12,867 nucleotides of DNA. Origin: an uncultured Blautia sp. GTDB taxonomy: Bacteria > Bacillota > Clostridia > Lachnospirales > Lachnospiraceae. A program made the position numbers and the translations under genes. The stretch covers positions 1 through 12,867 of the forward strand of contig URMH01000061.1 of NCBI GenBank assembly GCA_900549015.1, given 5' to 3'. Below, one piece after another: positions 1-6,547 of the stretch. The notes beneath the pieces were generated by a model. That model was not told where the DNA came from and searched no databases. It saw only the letters and a program-made list of their open reading frames with translations. The stretch's first letter is position 1; each line of letters begins with the position of its first letter.

Positions 1-118
1 CTCCGCCGGTGCTGTGGGCAGCTATTTCCCTGCCTGGTACGGAGGAACAAAAAAAGAAATTGAAGTAGGCGGCGCGATCATTTTTGCCGTAGACGTCTGC
101 TATTACGAAAAAATATAA
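1..118 (+). CDS. 3' end of an unidentified gene (partial)
   Basis: An open frame enters from the left edge (first full codon at 2) and ends at a TAA at 116-118, giving 38 visible residues. The tail reads SAGAVGSYFPAW... and finishes ...FAVDVCYYEKI. It is glycine- and aromatic-rich with no motif I can assign to a family. It is believed to be a real gene end because it stays open to the edge and is followed within about 10 bases by a strong hairpin terminator. The function cannot be read from this fragment. Confidence 0.6.
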   Translation, partial: SAGAVGSYFPAWYGGTKKEIEVGGAIIFAVDVCYYEKI

Positions 119-128
119 CGGAAAGACG

Positions 129-152
129 AAAAGGAGGCGAACGCCTCCTTTT
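129..152. terminator. Bidirectional intrinsic terminator between convergent genes
   Basis: A perfect 11-bp stem (AAAAGGAGGCG at 129-139, CGCCTCCTTTT at 142-152) has a very short apex; the closing G-C pair probably opens into a GAAC tetraloop. The A-tract on one side and T-tract on the other let it work in both directions. It serves the plus-strand gene ending at 118 and the minus-strand AraC gene ending at 162. Confidence 0.85.
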
Positions 153-161
153 ATTTATAAA

Positions 162-1031
162 CTACGAAATCTCCTCATCTTCTTCCCTCCCCTGTTTTCT
201 GTACTGCACAGGCGTCATTCCCATCACCCGCCGGAAAATCCTGTAAAAATAAGCCTTGTCATACATTCCCACAGCTTCACTTATTTTCTCGCAGCTCAGT
301 TCCGTTGTGCGCAAAAGATAACAGGCATATTCCATTCGTTTCATCGTAATGTATTTCACAGGAGAAACTCCCATACCATTTCGAAACAGCCTGTTTAAAT
401 ATCCCTGACTGATATGAAGACTTTCCGCCAGTTTCTGTATACTGATGTTTTCCGTAAAATTTCTGTCTATGTATTCTGCTGCCTGCACAAACGCGTCAGA
501 GGGACGCTTTTTTATATTTTCCGCCATTTCCAGAAGGCACATTAAAAAATCATAAATTTCTGCGGACTCCTCGTACCGGTTTCCCTTGTTTTCTTCTCTG
601 TTTTTCCTGTTTAAAAGAAGACAAAGAAGCTTATCCCTGATTTTTTCTGTTCCCATATTCTGGAGGGCATAGCCTCCTACTGCAGAAAAACGGCTGAATA
701 TTTCCCTGCAGCTTCCTCCGCAAAGCTCCGCCCACAAAAGAACAGGCTTTGATTCCAGTCGGCTGCAGTACATATGCGCCTGTCCCGGTGTGATCAGAAA
801 TATATCGCCCTTTTTGAGGAAATATTCTCTCCCCGCAATCCGGAAAAATCCGTAGCCGTCCAGAATAATATGAACTGTATAATACGCATATTCTTTTTCC
901 CGCTGCACATAAAAATCTTCATTGCAGCAGGTACAGCCTGCCCTCACAGCAGAAAACAGAAACTTTTCTGCATTCTCTTTTTCCTCCTCAAAATACCAGT
1001 TCAAAACCGGCTCCCATTTTTCTTTTCCCAT
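162..1031 (-). CDS. AraC-family transcriptional regulator (cupin sensor plus double HTH)
   Basis: A 289-residue protein with the usual two-part build of sugar-responsive AraC regulators. The N-terminal half (about residues 50-100, with GYGFFRIAGREYFLKKGDIF and a following LITPGQAH) is the beta-barrel ligand-binding cupin. Residues about 179-285 form the DNA-binding domain. Its first helix-turn-helix is at about 197-217 (SIQKLAESLHISQGYLNRLF) and its second at about 247-267, ending in the family's MTPVQYRK signature. Length is normal for the family. The ATG at 1029-1031 is preceded by an AGGGGAT-type ribosome site. A near-consensus sigma-A promoter lies just upstream. It is divergent from the URO-D-family gene at 1198 and is its likely regulator; the inducer is unknown. 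Confidence 0.92.
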   Translation of the reverse strand: MGKEKWEPVLNWYFEEEKENAEKFLFSAVRAGCTCCNEDFYVQREKEYAYYTVHIILDGYGFFRIAGREYFLKKGDIFLITPGQAHMYCSRLESKPVLLWAELCGGSCREIFSRFSAVGGYALQNMGTEKIRDKLLCLLLNRKNREENKGNRYEESAEIYDFLMCLLEMAENIKKRPSDAFVQAAEYIDRNFTENISIQKLAESLHISQGYLNRLFRNGMGVSPVKYITMKRMEYACYLLRTTELSCEKISEAVGMYDKAYFYRIFRRVMGMTPVQYRKQGREEDEEIS

Positions 1032-1063
1032 TGTATCCCCTGCCTTTCCTCTCTTACTCTCCG

Positions 1064-1091
1064 ATTATAGAATATGGGATATTTTTGTCAA
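1064..1091 (-). promoter_or_regulatory. Consensus sigma-A promoter of the left AraC gene
   Basis: On the minus strand a perfect -35 TTGACA (1091-1086) and a perfect -10 TATAAT (1069-1064) are separated by 16 bp. The predicted start near 1057 leaves a leader of about 25 bases before the ATG at 1031. The match suggests steady expression of the regulator. Confidence 0.75.
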
Positions 1092-1097
1092 TTATAT

Positions 1098-1124
1098 TTG
1101 ATTAGAGGTTCTGTTTTATACAAT
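1098..1124 (+). promoter_or_regulatory. Weak candidate promoter for the URO-D-family gene
   Basis: TTGATT (1098-1103) and TACAAT (1119-1124) are separated by only 15 bp. This poor match is what one expects of an activator-dependent promoter and sits in the region shared with the divergent AraC gene. The leader to the ATG at 1198 would be about 65 bases. No clear AraC half-sites could be defined by eye. Confidence 0.25.
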
Positions 1125-1197
1125 AAAGTGGTTCAGTTTCTCAATTATTTCTTTTCTTTTTCTGTTGTATCATAAAGAAAAAACGGAGGATTCAAAG

Positions 1198-2259
1198 ATG
1201 ATGACATCAAAAGAACGGGTACGCGCAGCCATAAGCTTTCAGAAACCGGACCGGGTACCGGCAGCCTTTGAAGCGGTTGGCACTGTGCAGAAAAAATTAA
1301 TGGACCACTACGGCTTTTCAAACTATGACCAGCTTCTTGAAAAATTCCAGATTGATATTGTATCAGTCGCTCCCAAATACATCGGCCCGCCCCTGAAAGA
1401 ATACACAAACGAAAAAGGACAGCTTGTCCACCAGAGCTACTGGGGTTTTGAAGAAACCTTTCATAAAACAGACATAGACACCTACACCATGACTTCCTAT
1501 TTTCCATTTCACGGAGCAGAAACAGTAGAAGACGTCCTGGCTCTTCCATTCCCTGACCCGGACTGGTTCGACTACGATTCTGTAAAAGAGCAATGTGAGC
1601 GCTACCCGGATAAGGCGATTATCACAGGACACGAAGGACCGTTCCAGATTGTCACCTTCCTTATGGATATGCCGGAATTTTTCATGCTTATGGTAGACGA
1701 ACCGGAAGCTGCAAAATGTCTTCTGAACCGAATAGTAGATTTTGAGATGGAATATTACAGACGCCTTCTGGAAGCAGGGCAGGGAAAAATCGATATTATC
1801 CGCCCGCACGATGATTACGGCACACAGATTTCTCTTTTATTCAGTGTGGATATGTGGCGGGAATTTTTCCGCGAAAATACAAAGCAGCTTACAGAGCTTA
1901 CGCATAAGTACAATGCCTTTTATCAGCAGCATTCCTGCGGTGCGGTGCGCCCAATTATCCCTGAGCTTATTAACTGCGGCGTAGACGTTTTGGAACCCCT
2001 TCAGAAAGTAGAAGGGCTGGAACCACAAAGTCTCTATCAGGAATTTGGCGGAAAAATCGCATTCCACGGAGGAATCGACACCCAGAATCTTCTGCCAAAC
2101 GGCACGCCGGAGCAGGTTCGAAAAGAAGTGGCTCATTACATCAATTCCCTTCACCATGACGGCGGCTATATTCTTATGGCAAGCCAGAACTTTGAGGGAG
2201 ACGTTCCCATTGAAAACATTGAAGCCGTATACAGCGCCGACCGGCGTCCTTCTGTTTAA
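1198..2259 (+). CDS. Uroporphyrinogen decarboxylase (URO-D) family protein, not HemE
   Basis: A 353-residue TIM-barrel protein of the URO-D/corrinoid-methyltransferase superfamily. Visible marks are KERVRAAISFQKPDRVP at the N-terminus, HEGPFQ (145-150), HDDYGTQ (204-210), the HSCGA turn (245-249) resembling the metal-binding H-x-C of methyltransferases, C260 in INCGVDVLEP, and GGIDTQNLLP (291-300). The N-terminal arginine loop (RQAGRY) of true HemE is absent, so heme synthesis is unlikely. Such paralogues in gut Firmicutes often lie among sugar genes with unknown substrates. The ATG at 1198 is chosen because GGAGG at 1185-1189 is 8 bases upstream; an in-frame TTG at 1165 has no ribosome site. 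It is divergent from an AraC gene and converges on a fucosidase. No corrinoid-protein gene is nearby. Confidence 0.85.
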   Translation: MMTSKERVRAAISFQKPDRVPAAFEAVGTVQKKLMDHYGFSNYDQLLEKFQIDIVSVAPKYIGPPLKEYTNEKGQLVHQSYWGFEETFHKTDIDTYTMTSYFPFHGAETVEDVLALPFPDPDWFDYDSVKEQCERYPDKAIITGHEGPFQIVTFLMDMPEFFMLMVDEPEAAKCLLNRIVDFEMEYYRRLLEAGQGKIDIIRPHDDYGTQISLLFSVDMWREFFRENTKQLTELTHKYNAFYQQHSCGAVRPIIPELINCGVDVLEPLQKVEGLEPQSLYQEFGGKIAFHGGIDTQNLLPNGTPEQVRKEVAHYINSLHHDGGYILMASQNFEGDVPIENIEAVYSADRRPSV

Positions 2260-2270
2260 GCACGAAACGT

Positions 2271-2305
2271 AAAAAGTACAGGCTCGCCTGAGCTCTGTAC
2301 TTTTT
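2271..2305. terminator. Bidirectional intrinsic terminator
   Basis: The outer stem AAAAAGTACAG (2271-2281) pairs with CTGTACTTTTT (2295-2305). The inner stem GCTC/GAGC (2282-2285 and 2290-2293) closes a GCCT loop, with one unpaired T at 2294. A- and T-tracts flank it symmetrically, so it can end transcription from both the URO-D gene (stop at 2259) and the fucosidase gene (stop at 2316). Confidence 0.88.
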
Positions 2306-2315
2306 ACATTGATTC

Positions 2316-3335
2316 TTACAGTGTCTTCGCAACCTCTCTTAAAATCTCCTGGCTTGCAGACGGAATCCTTCCAAGACCGTCCGGCCCTACGTTTAATAAA
2401 TAATTAATGCCCATTCCGTTTAATTTTTTCTTAATTTCCGCGATTTCCCCTGCACTCTTCCAGTTCTGATCCCACGCGCAGTATCCCCAGCTGTCATTCA
2501 TGGTTGCTGCCGTCTCATAAAGTCCGTAAGGAGAAGGCTTAAAACCATCAATCTCATTCATCAAAGCCGGATCAAATTCTGTGTTTTCCGGCATTTCTTT
2601 TGGAATTTCATTATCCCCCAGAGATACATAATCGTAAGCTCCGTTTCCAAGTCTGGAATTAATGAGACAATTCGGCTGATATTTTTTTACCAGCTCAAAA
2701 ATCTGGCGGCTGTGTTTTTCTTCCAGAGTCATGGGAACATCAAACCAGATGAGGCAAAGCTCCCCGTAATTTCTTAAAATCTCTTCCACCTGCGGATAAA
2801 TTTTATTCCGGAAGCAGATGTCAAAATCCTTCTTCTCATTTTCCGGAAAATCCCAGTCATTGCACCAGGCTGTTCCCGAGCATGGAATATGTCCGGATAA
2901 ATATCCGCCTCCGTGCGGCTCATGCCAGTCAAGATCCTGAGAATAATAAAGTCCCAGTTTCATTCCGTGTTTATAACACGCCTCTGCGATTTCTCCCACT
3001 ACGTCCCTTTTGAAAGGCGTCGCGTCCACCACATTAAATTTATCCACTTTTGAGTGGTACATGGCAAAACCTTCGTGATGCTTGCTTGTCACTACGAAAT
3101 ATTTCATGCCGCAGTCCTTTGCAAATTTTACCCACTCCTCCGCGTCAAAATAAACGGGGTTAAAAGCAGACGCCAGTCTCTCATAATCCACCTTGGGGAT
3201 CCGAAGGCAGGTCTGGATCCACTCGGCATAGCTGTTGCTTCTTTTGCCTCTCCACTCTCCTGCAAGAAGAGAATAAAGTCCCCAGTGCACCATCATTCCG
3301 TACCGTGCTTCCTTAAACCATTTACGCATATCCAT
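2316..3335 (-). CDS. Cytoplasmic alpha-L-fucosidase, GH29
   Basis: A 339-residue protein covering the GH29 catalytic barrel, which removes terminal alpha-L-fucose from oligosaccharides. Landmarks are YGMMVHWGLYS (about 12-22), the substrate-binding KHHEGF (85-90), GLYYSQ.DWHEP (about 128-140), and D199 in LIWFDVPM, the expected retaining nucleophile. The closing NDSWGY block and YLLNVGPDGLGRIP are also present. There is no signal peptide and no C-terminal Ig-like or carbohydrate-binding domain, so it should act inside the cell on imported glycans. The start at 3335 (MDMRKW) has GAGGG 8 bases upstream; a longer in-frame ORF to 3407 would run through the promoter region. The gene is divergent from the AraC gene at 3440, its probable regulator. 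Confidence 0.9.
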   Translation of the reverse strand: MDMRKWFKEARYGMMVHWGLYSLLAGEWRGKRSNSYAEWIQTCLRIPKVDYERLASAFNPVYFDAEEWVKFAKDCGMKYFVVTSKHHEGFAMYHSKVDKFNVVDATPFKRDVVGEIAEACYKHGMKLGLYYSQDLDWHEPHGGGYLSGHIPCSGTAWCNDWDFPENEKKDFDICFRNKIYPQVEEILRNYGELCLIWFDVPMTLEEKHSRQIFELVKKYQPNCLINSRLGNGAYDYVSLGDNEIPKEMPENTEFDPALMNEIDGFKPSPYGLYETAATMNDSWGYCAWDQNWKSAGEIAEIKKKLNGMGINYLLNVGPDGLGRIPSASQEILREVAKTL

Positions 3336-3359
3336 ATGCCATTCCCTCGCTTTCGTCTC

Positions 3360-3387
3360 TTGTTTTTTGATGATTTTATAGTATACT
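3360..3387 (+). promoter_or_regulatory. Candidate promoter of the right AraC gene, sharing a -10 with the fucosidase promoter
   Basis: TTGTTT (3360-3365), a 16-bp spacer and TATACT (3382-3387) give a fair sigma-A promoter for the AraC gene at 3440. The palindrome AGTATACT (3380-3387) also supplies a TATACT -10 on the minus strand (3385-3380) for the fucosidase gene. That direction has no recognisable -35, which suggests an activator. Two TGTAC pentamers (3401-3405 and 3416-3420) lie upstream of the fucosidase -10 and could be part of an operator, but this is weak. Confidence 0.4.
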
Positions 3388-3439
3388 AATAAAGAAATAA
3401 TGTACATGGCATTTTTGTACGGAAAGATGGACTTTTTTT

Positions 3440-4273
3440 ATGCAGACTTTTCACGCTTACCCCTTTTTAAATACAGAATGGGACTCTGTATCCCTGCAGA
3501 TCTGGGAAAATGCAGTATTTACAGGAGACAGCTCCTGGTATTATCCTCACATGACTTCCCCCTTCAACCGCCTTTATTTTATTATGGAAGGGGAAATTTA
3601 TCTGGAAAATGAAAAGGGACGGAATCTTCTCCGCTCCGGGCATATGTACCTTGTGCCTGCCGGCTCCTGCTATACTTACGGCTGCACAGATAAGGTACGT
3701 AAGTTTTATGTACATTTTAATACAGAACTCCTTCCCGGCATTGACCTTTTCGGAGAGCTTGATACGATTCTTTCCATTCCTTTTGAGAAGCCCTTACTCA
3801 ATAAAATCTTTATGGAAATGAAAAAGGAATCCTTATCCGGACTCCTTCATTTAAAAGCCATATTCTGGAAGATCATCTGTGATTTTTTTGAATCCGCCTC
3901 CCCGGATACCTGTCAGTATCTCCATAAATTCCGGGGGTACTACCGCCAGAGGGAAGCTATCACCTATATTTCGGAAAATCTTCAGGCAGGACTTCGCATA
4001 CAGGAAATCGCGAACGCTCTCCACACGACTACACACCTTCTCTCCCGCACCTTCCGTCAGGATACCGGTCTTGGGTTAAAGGAATATATGGAACAGATGC
4101 TGATGCAAAAAGCCAGGCTTTTGCTTCTTTATACAAATCGTCACATAAATAAAATTTCAGAAGAGCTTGGCTTTTCCGACCCATTTTACTTCTCACGCTT
4201 TTTTAAGAAAAGAGAAAAGCTGTCCCCCAGAGAATATCGTCTCCAGAGAGTGGCAGGAAAGATGAAGCCTTAA
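3440..4273 (+). CDS. AraC-family transcriptional regulator next to the fucosidase gene
   Basis: A 277-residue regulator of AraC build. The N-terminal cupin-like sensor is at about residues 15-110, including FNRLYFIMEGEIYLENEKG and the SGHMYLVPAG turn. The C-terminal double helix-turn-helix begins near residue 171. The first HTH is at about 187-206 (RIQEIANALHTTTHLLSRTF) and the second at about 237-257 (INKISEELGFSDPFYFSRFF), closing with LSPREYR. The start at 3440 has a modest GGAAAGATGG ribosome site. Divergence from the fucosidase gene suggests that it activates that gene in response to fucose or a fucosylated sugar; the ligand is inference. Its TAA overlaps the stop codon of the convergent kinase pseudogene at a TTAA, so no terminator separates them. 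Confidence 0.9.
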   Translation: MQTFHAYPFLNTEWDSVSLQIWENAVFTGDSSWYYPHMTSPFNRLYFIMEGEIYLENEKGRNLLRSGHMYLVPAGSCYTYGCTDKVRKFYVHFNTELLPGIDLFGELDTILSIPFEKPLLNKIFMEMKKESLSGLLHLKAIFWKIICDFFESASPDTCQYLHKFRGYYRQREAITYISENLQAGLRIQEIANALHTTTHLLSRTFRQDTGLGLKEYMEQMLMQKARLLLLYTNRHINKISEELGFSDPFYFSRFFKKREKLSPREYRLQRVAGKMKP

Positions 4274-4805
4274 AAAATAAGAAAAATCGTCAGCCTTTCC
4301 TCCCTGTACTCCGCCCGGATACTTCCGCCTATTTCTTCTGTCAGGGTTTTGGCAATAGAAAGACCAAGCCCTGTGGAAATACGGGCGTCTTGCACGGTAA
4401 AAAAGCGGTCAAACAGTTTTTCTACCTGCACAGTCTGAAGCTTTGGCGCTTTATTTGAAAAATGTATTTCTCCGTTTTCCAAAAGCTCCACTTTCATTTC
4501 TCCTTCGCTGTACTTTATCATATTACTTATGATATTACTGCTTCGCTTTTTTCCTCTTCTTCCAGAAGTTCAAGATACCCGATAATTGCTGTAAGCGGCG
4601 TTCGAAGGTCGTGGGAAATATTTGTGACCGCCTCTTTTAGTTCCCTGTCTCCCGAGGAAACCGTAATCTGCGCATTCGTATCCTCCAAAAGACACTCCCC
4701 GAATATTTTCCGGATTTCATCTGTGCCTTTCTGCATCATTCTGATTTTTATAAAAAGTCCGACTGCTGTTAAAAAAAATCCAGCACTTATAATCCAGGGA
4801 AGCAT
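4270..4805 (-). pseudogene. Sensor histidine kinase, broken by internal deletions
   Basis: Two fragments of one kinase lie in different frames. The first (4805-4527, 92 residues) has an N-terminal membrane helix (about 4-22) and the phosphoacceptor box NISHDLRTPLTAIIGYLELL, then runs to a stop just after EEEEKSEAVIS. The second (4521-4270) has the end of the N-box (read through as SNIISNMIKYSEG), an F-box-like LFDRFF, and the G2 box STGLGLSIAKTLTEEIGG. The rest of the dimerisation domain and the start of the ATPase domain, about 80 residues by comparison with remembered homologues, are gone and the join is out of frame. A further in-frame loss of about 33 residues appears between ITVSS and GDRELKEAVT. 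The ATG at 4805 has a GGCGG ribosome site 13 bases after the permease stop. It should be non-functional. Confidence 0.85.
4516..4539. repeat. 12-bp tandem repeat at the kinase deletion junction
   Basis: TATCATATTACT (4516-4527) is followed directly by TATGATATTACT (4528-4539), with one mismatch. It lies exactly where the two kinase reading frames should join and encodes the doubled SNII-SNMI. It may be a trace of slippage or short-homology recombination. Confidence 0.7.
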
Positions 4806-4818
4806 TCTTTCACCGCCT

Positions 4819-5667
4819 TTATTTTAGATTTCTTTTCTTAAATATGAAAACTCCCAGACTGCAAAATAAAGCCGTCAGAGCCGTATCATAAATTATCACT
4901 GCACCGGGACGAGAAAGTTTCAAAGCTGCAAGCTGCACTGCCTGTCCGGAGGGATTTATATCCAAAAGAAATTCCAATACTTTTCTTTTTGTTCCAAAAA
5001 CATAATAAGGATTGGGAACCTTCATAAGTTCCGTATCTTCCGTTATGACAGAAATATCTCCGTCCTGCTCCGTCTTCGGAATATACATATATTCTTCCTG
5101 CGACAATTTGTCGTGAACAGCCATTCCTCCACAGAGAAGGGAAAAACCCAGAAGAAGTCCTGCCACAGAAGCTCCCGCCTTGGTACCCACACTCACAGTA
5201 AGAAAGGTAAAAAGCGCCGCATCTGTTATGCACATTCCAGCTCCCGCAACAATATATACAACTATTTTCATCGCAGATACGCCTTCTGCTCCCATAAGAA
5301 AAATACCAAGAATCCCGGAAACCAGGAGAGAAGAAAAATAAATAAGCAGACATGCAGCCGCATTTACAATAAACTGAGAAACATAAATCTGACCTCTTGT
5401 ATAACCTCCAATTAACTTATTGCGAAGAGTTCCATCGCTGTATTCTGTTCCAAAAAACAGACTCACAAAAACAGCGATTACAAGAATCATAATCGTCTCT
5501 ATGACAAAAAGCCCATCTTCAAAAGTATACGGAATTGTTTCAGCAAGAGAATTCAAATGTGCCTGAACTGTCAAAAACGCAGACCAGATATTTACTAGAA
5601 CCATCCCAGCCCAAAACACCCTGCTTTTCTTTATTTTATAAAATCCTGCAGAAATCAGATTACACAT
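4819..5667 (-). CDS. ABC-2-type transporter permease (intact)
   Basis: A 282-residue membrane protein with about six hydrophobic segments: near residues 14-32, 58-78, 100-125, 135-158, 165-185 and 258-276. After the second segment comes the FFGTEYSDGTLRNKLIGGYTRGQIY loop, typical of ABC-2 permeases that respond to antibiotics or lantibiotics. The protein ends in a basic FKKRNLK tail. The start at 5667 is chosen because GGAGG lies about 7 bases upstream and it overlaps the ATPase stop by 8 bases (translational coupling); an upstream in-frame ATG at 5685 is less likely. Its ATPase, kinase and regulator partners are all damaged, so it is probably an orphan in an otherwise dead operon. The substrate is unknown. 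Confidence 0.85.
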   Translation of the reverse strand: MCNLISAGFYKIKKSRVFWAGMVLVNIWSAFLTVQAHLNSLAETIPYTFEDGLFVIETIMILVIAVFVSLFFGTEYSDGTLRNKLIGGYTRGQIYVSQFIVNAAACLLIYFSSLLVSGILGIFLMGAEGVSAMKIVVYIVAGAGMCITDAALFTFLTVSVGTKAGASVAGLLLGFSLLCGGMAVHDKLSQEEYMYIPKTEQDGDISVITEDTELMKVPNPYYVFGTKRKVLEFLLDINPSGQAVQLAALKLSRPGAVIIYDTALTALFCSLGVFIFKKRNLK

Positions 5668-6490
5668 GTCTTCCGCCTCCCACAAGATTCAAATAGTAAT
5701 TTTCAAGCCCTTCTTCGAATTCCTGTATAGACAATGTTCTGCATCCTTCTTCTGCAAGCGCCATTACAAGCCCCGTTACTTCCAGTTCTCCGTAAACATC
5801 TGCCTCCTGTCTGGAATGAATCCGATATTCCAGCCCCATAGCATCACAAACTGTACATAGCTTTTTCGTATCTGTCACTTTCATTTTCCAATATTTGCCG
5901 CAAATACGAAAAAGCTCCTTTGCACTGATTTCCTGTACTATCATTCCATTGTCAATAAATCCATAATGGGTGGCAATTTTAGAAAGCTCATCTAAAATAT
6001 GACTGGAAATCAAAATGGTAATCTGATACTCTCTGTTCAGCTTTAAAAGAAGCTCTCTGATTTCTATGATTCCCTGGGGATCCAGTCCGTTTACCGGTTC
6101 GTCAAGAACAAGGAAATCCGGATTACCGCAAAGCGCAACTGCGATTCCAAGGCGCTGCCGCATTCCCAGAGAAAATTTTCCGGTTTTTTTCTTTCCGGTA
6201 TGAGAAAGCCCTACAAGAGAGAGAATCTTTGGAATCTCCTCATAAGAGGGAATCCCCCGCATACGGAACTGTTCCTTTAGATTCTCTTCTGCCGTCATAT
6301 CCTGATAAATAGCAGGCGTTTCCACTACTGCTCCCATTCTCTTTCTCATTTTATAAATTTTTGCATTCGTGTGCTTTACTCCAAATAAACTATAGCTTCC
6401 CGCTGTGGGATTTTGCAATCCGCAAATTAAACGGATAAGTGTTGTTTTTCCTGCACCGTTTTTCCCCACAAATCCATAAATAGCCCCAGT
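5660..6490 (-). pseudogene. ABC transporter ATPase lacking its N-terminus
   Basis: The reading frame retains Walker A (GKNGAGKTT), the signature SLGMRQR, Walker B (FLVLDEPVNGLD) and the H-loop (ISSHIL). Upstream of Walker A only TGAIYGFV is coded before a TAG at 6493-6491. Family members carry about 30 more residues there, including the first beta-strands and the aromatic A-loop. A GTG at 6469 could start a 269-residue product, but no ribosome site precedes it and the product would begin at Walker A itself. Only about 45 bases separate this TAG from the original stop of the upstream regulator, so the 5' end, leader and start codon appear deleted. The 3' end overlaps the permease start, as in a normal operon. 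Confidence 0.8.
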
Positions 6491-6529
6491 CTATCGAAAA
6501 ACAGCAAAGACAGCAGACAGGAAAAGGTA

Positions 6530-6547
6530 AAGATTTCGTCAAGATTT
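6530..6547. promoter_or_regulatory. Candidate response-regulator operator (11-bp direct repeat)
   Basis: AAGATTT occurs at 6530-6536 and again at 6541-6547, an 11-bp period that places both on one face of DNA as for OmpR/PhoB-type tandem sites. It overlaps the original stop of the regulator and lies upstream of the ATPase gene. No good -10 follows on the minus strand, perhaps because it was lost with the ATPase 5' end. Confidence 0.35.

Noticed and set aside
1165..1197. Upstream TTG start extending the URO-D-family protein by 11 residues
   Set aside because: No ribosome site precedes it, while GGAGG is ideally placed for the ATG at 1198, and homologues begin near KERVRAAI.
1145..1809. Long minus-strand open frames opposite the URO-D-family gene
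   Set aside because: They are antisense shadows of a well-supported coding gene, with low-complexity Cys/Phe-rich translations and no ribosome sites.
3336..3407. N-terminal extension of the fucosidase (MYIISLLVYYK...), which could be taken for a signal or membrane segment
   Set aside because: It would be translated from the promoter region. GAGGG lies 8 bases before the ATG at 3335, and the GH29 fold starts right there.
4886..5353. A 155-residue minus-strand frame inside the permease gene
   Set aside because: It is the permease sequence read one frame over; its Cys/Ser/Tyr-rich composition is typical of a shadow frame.
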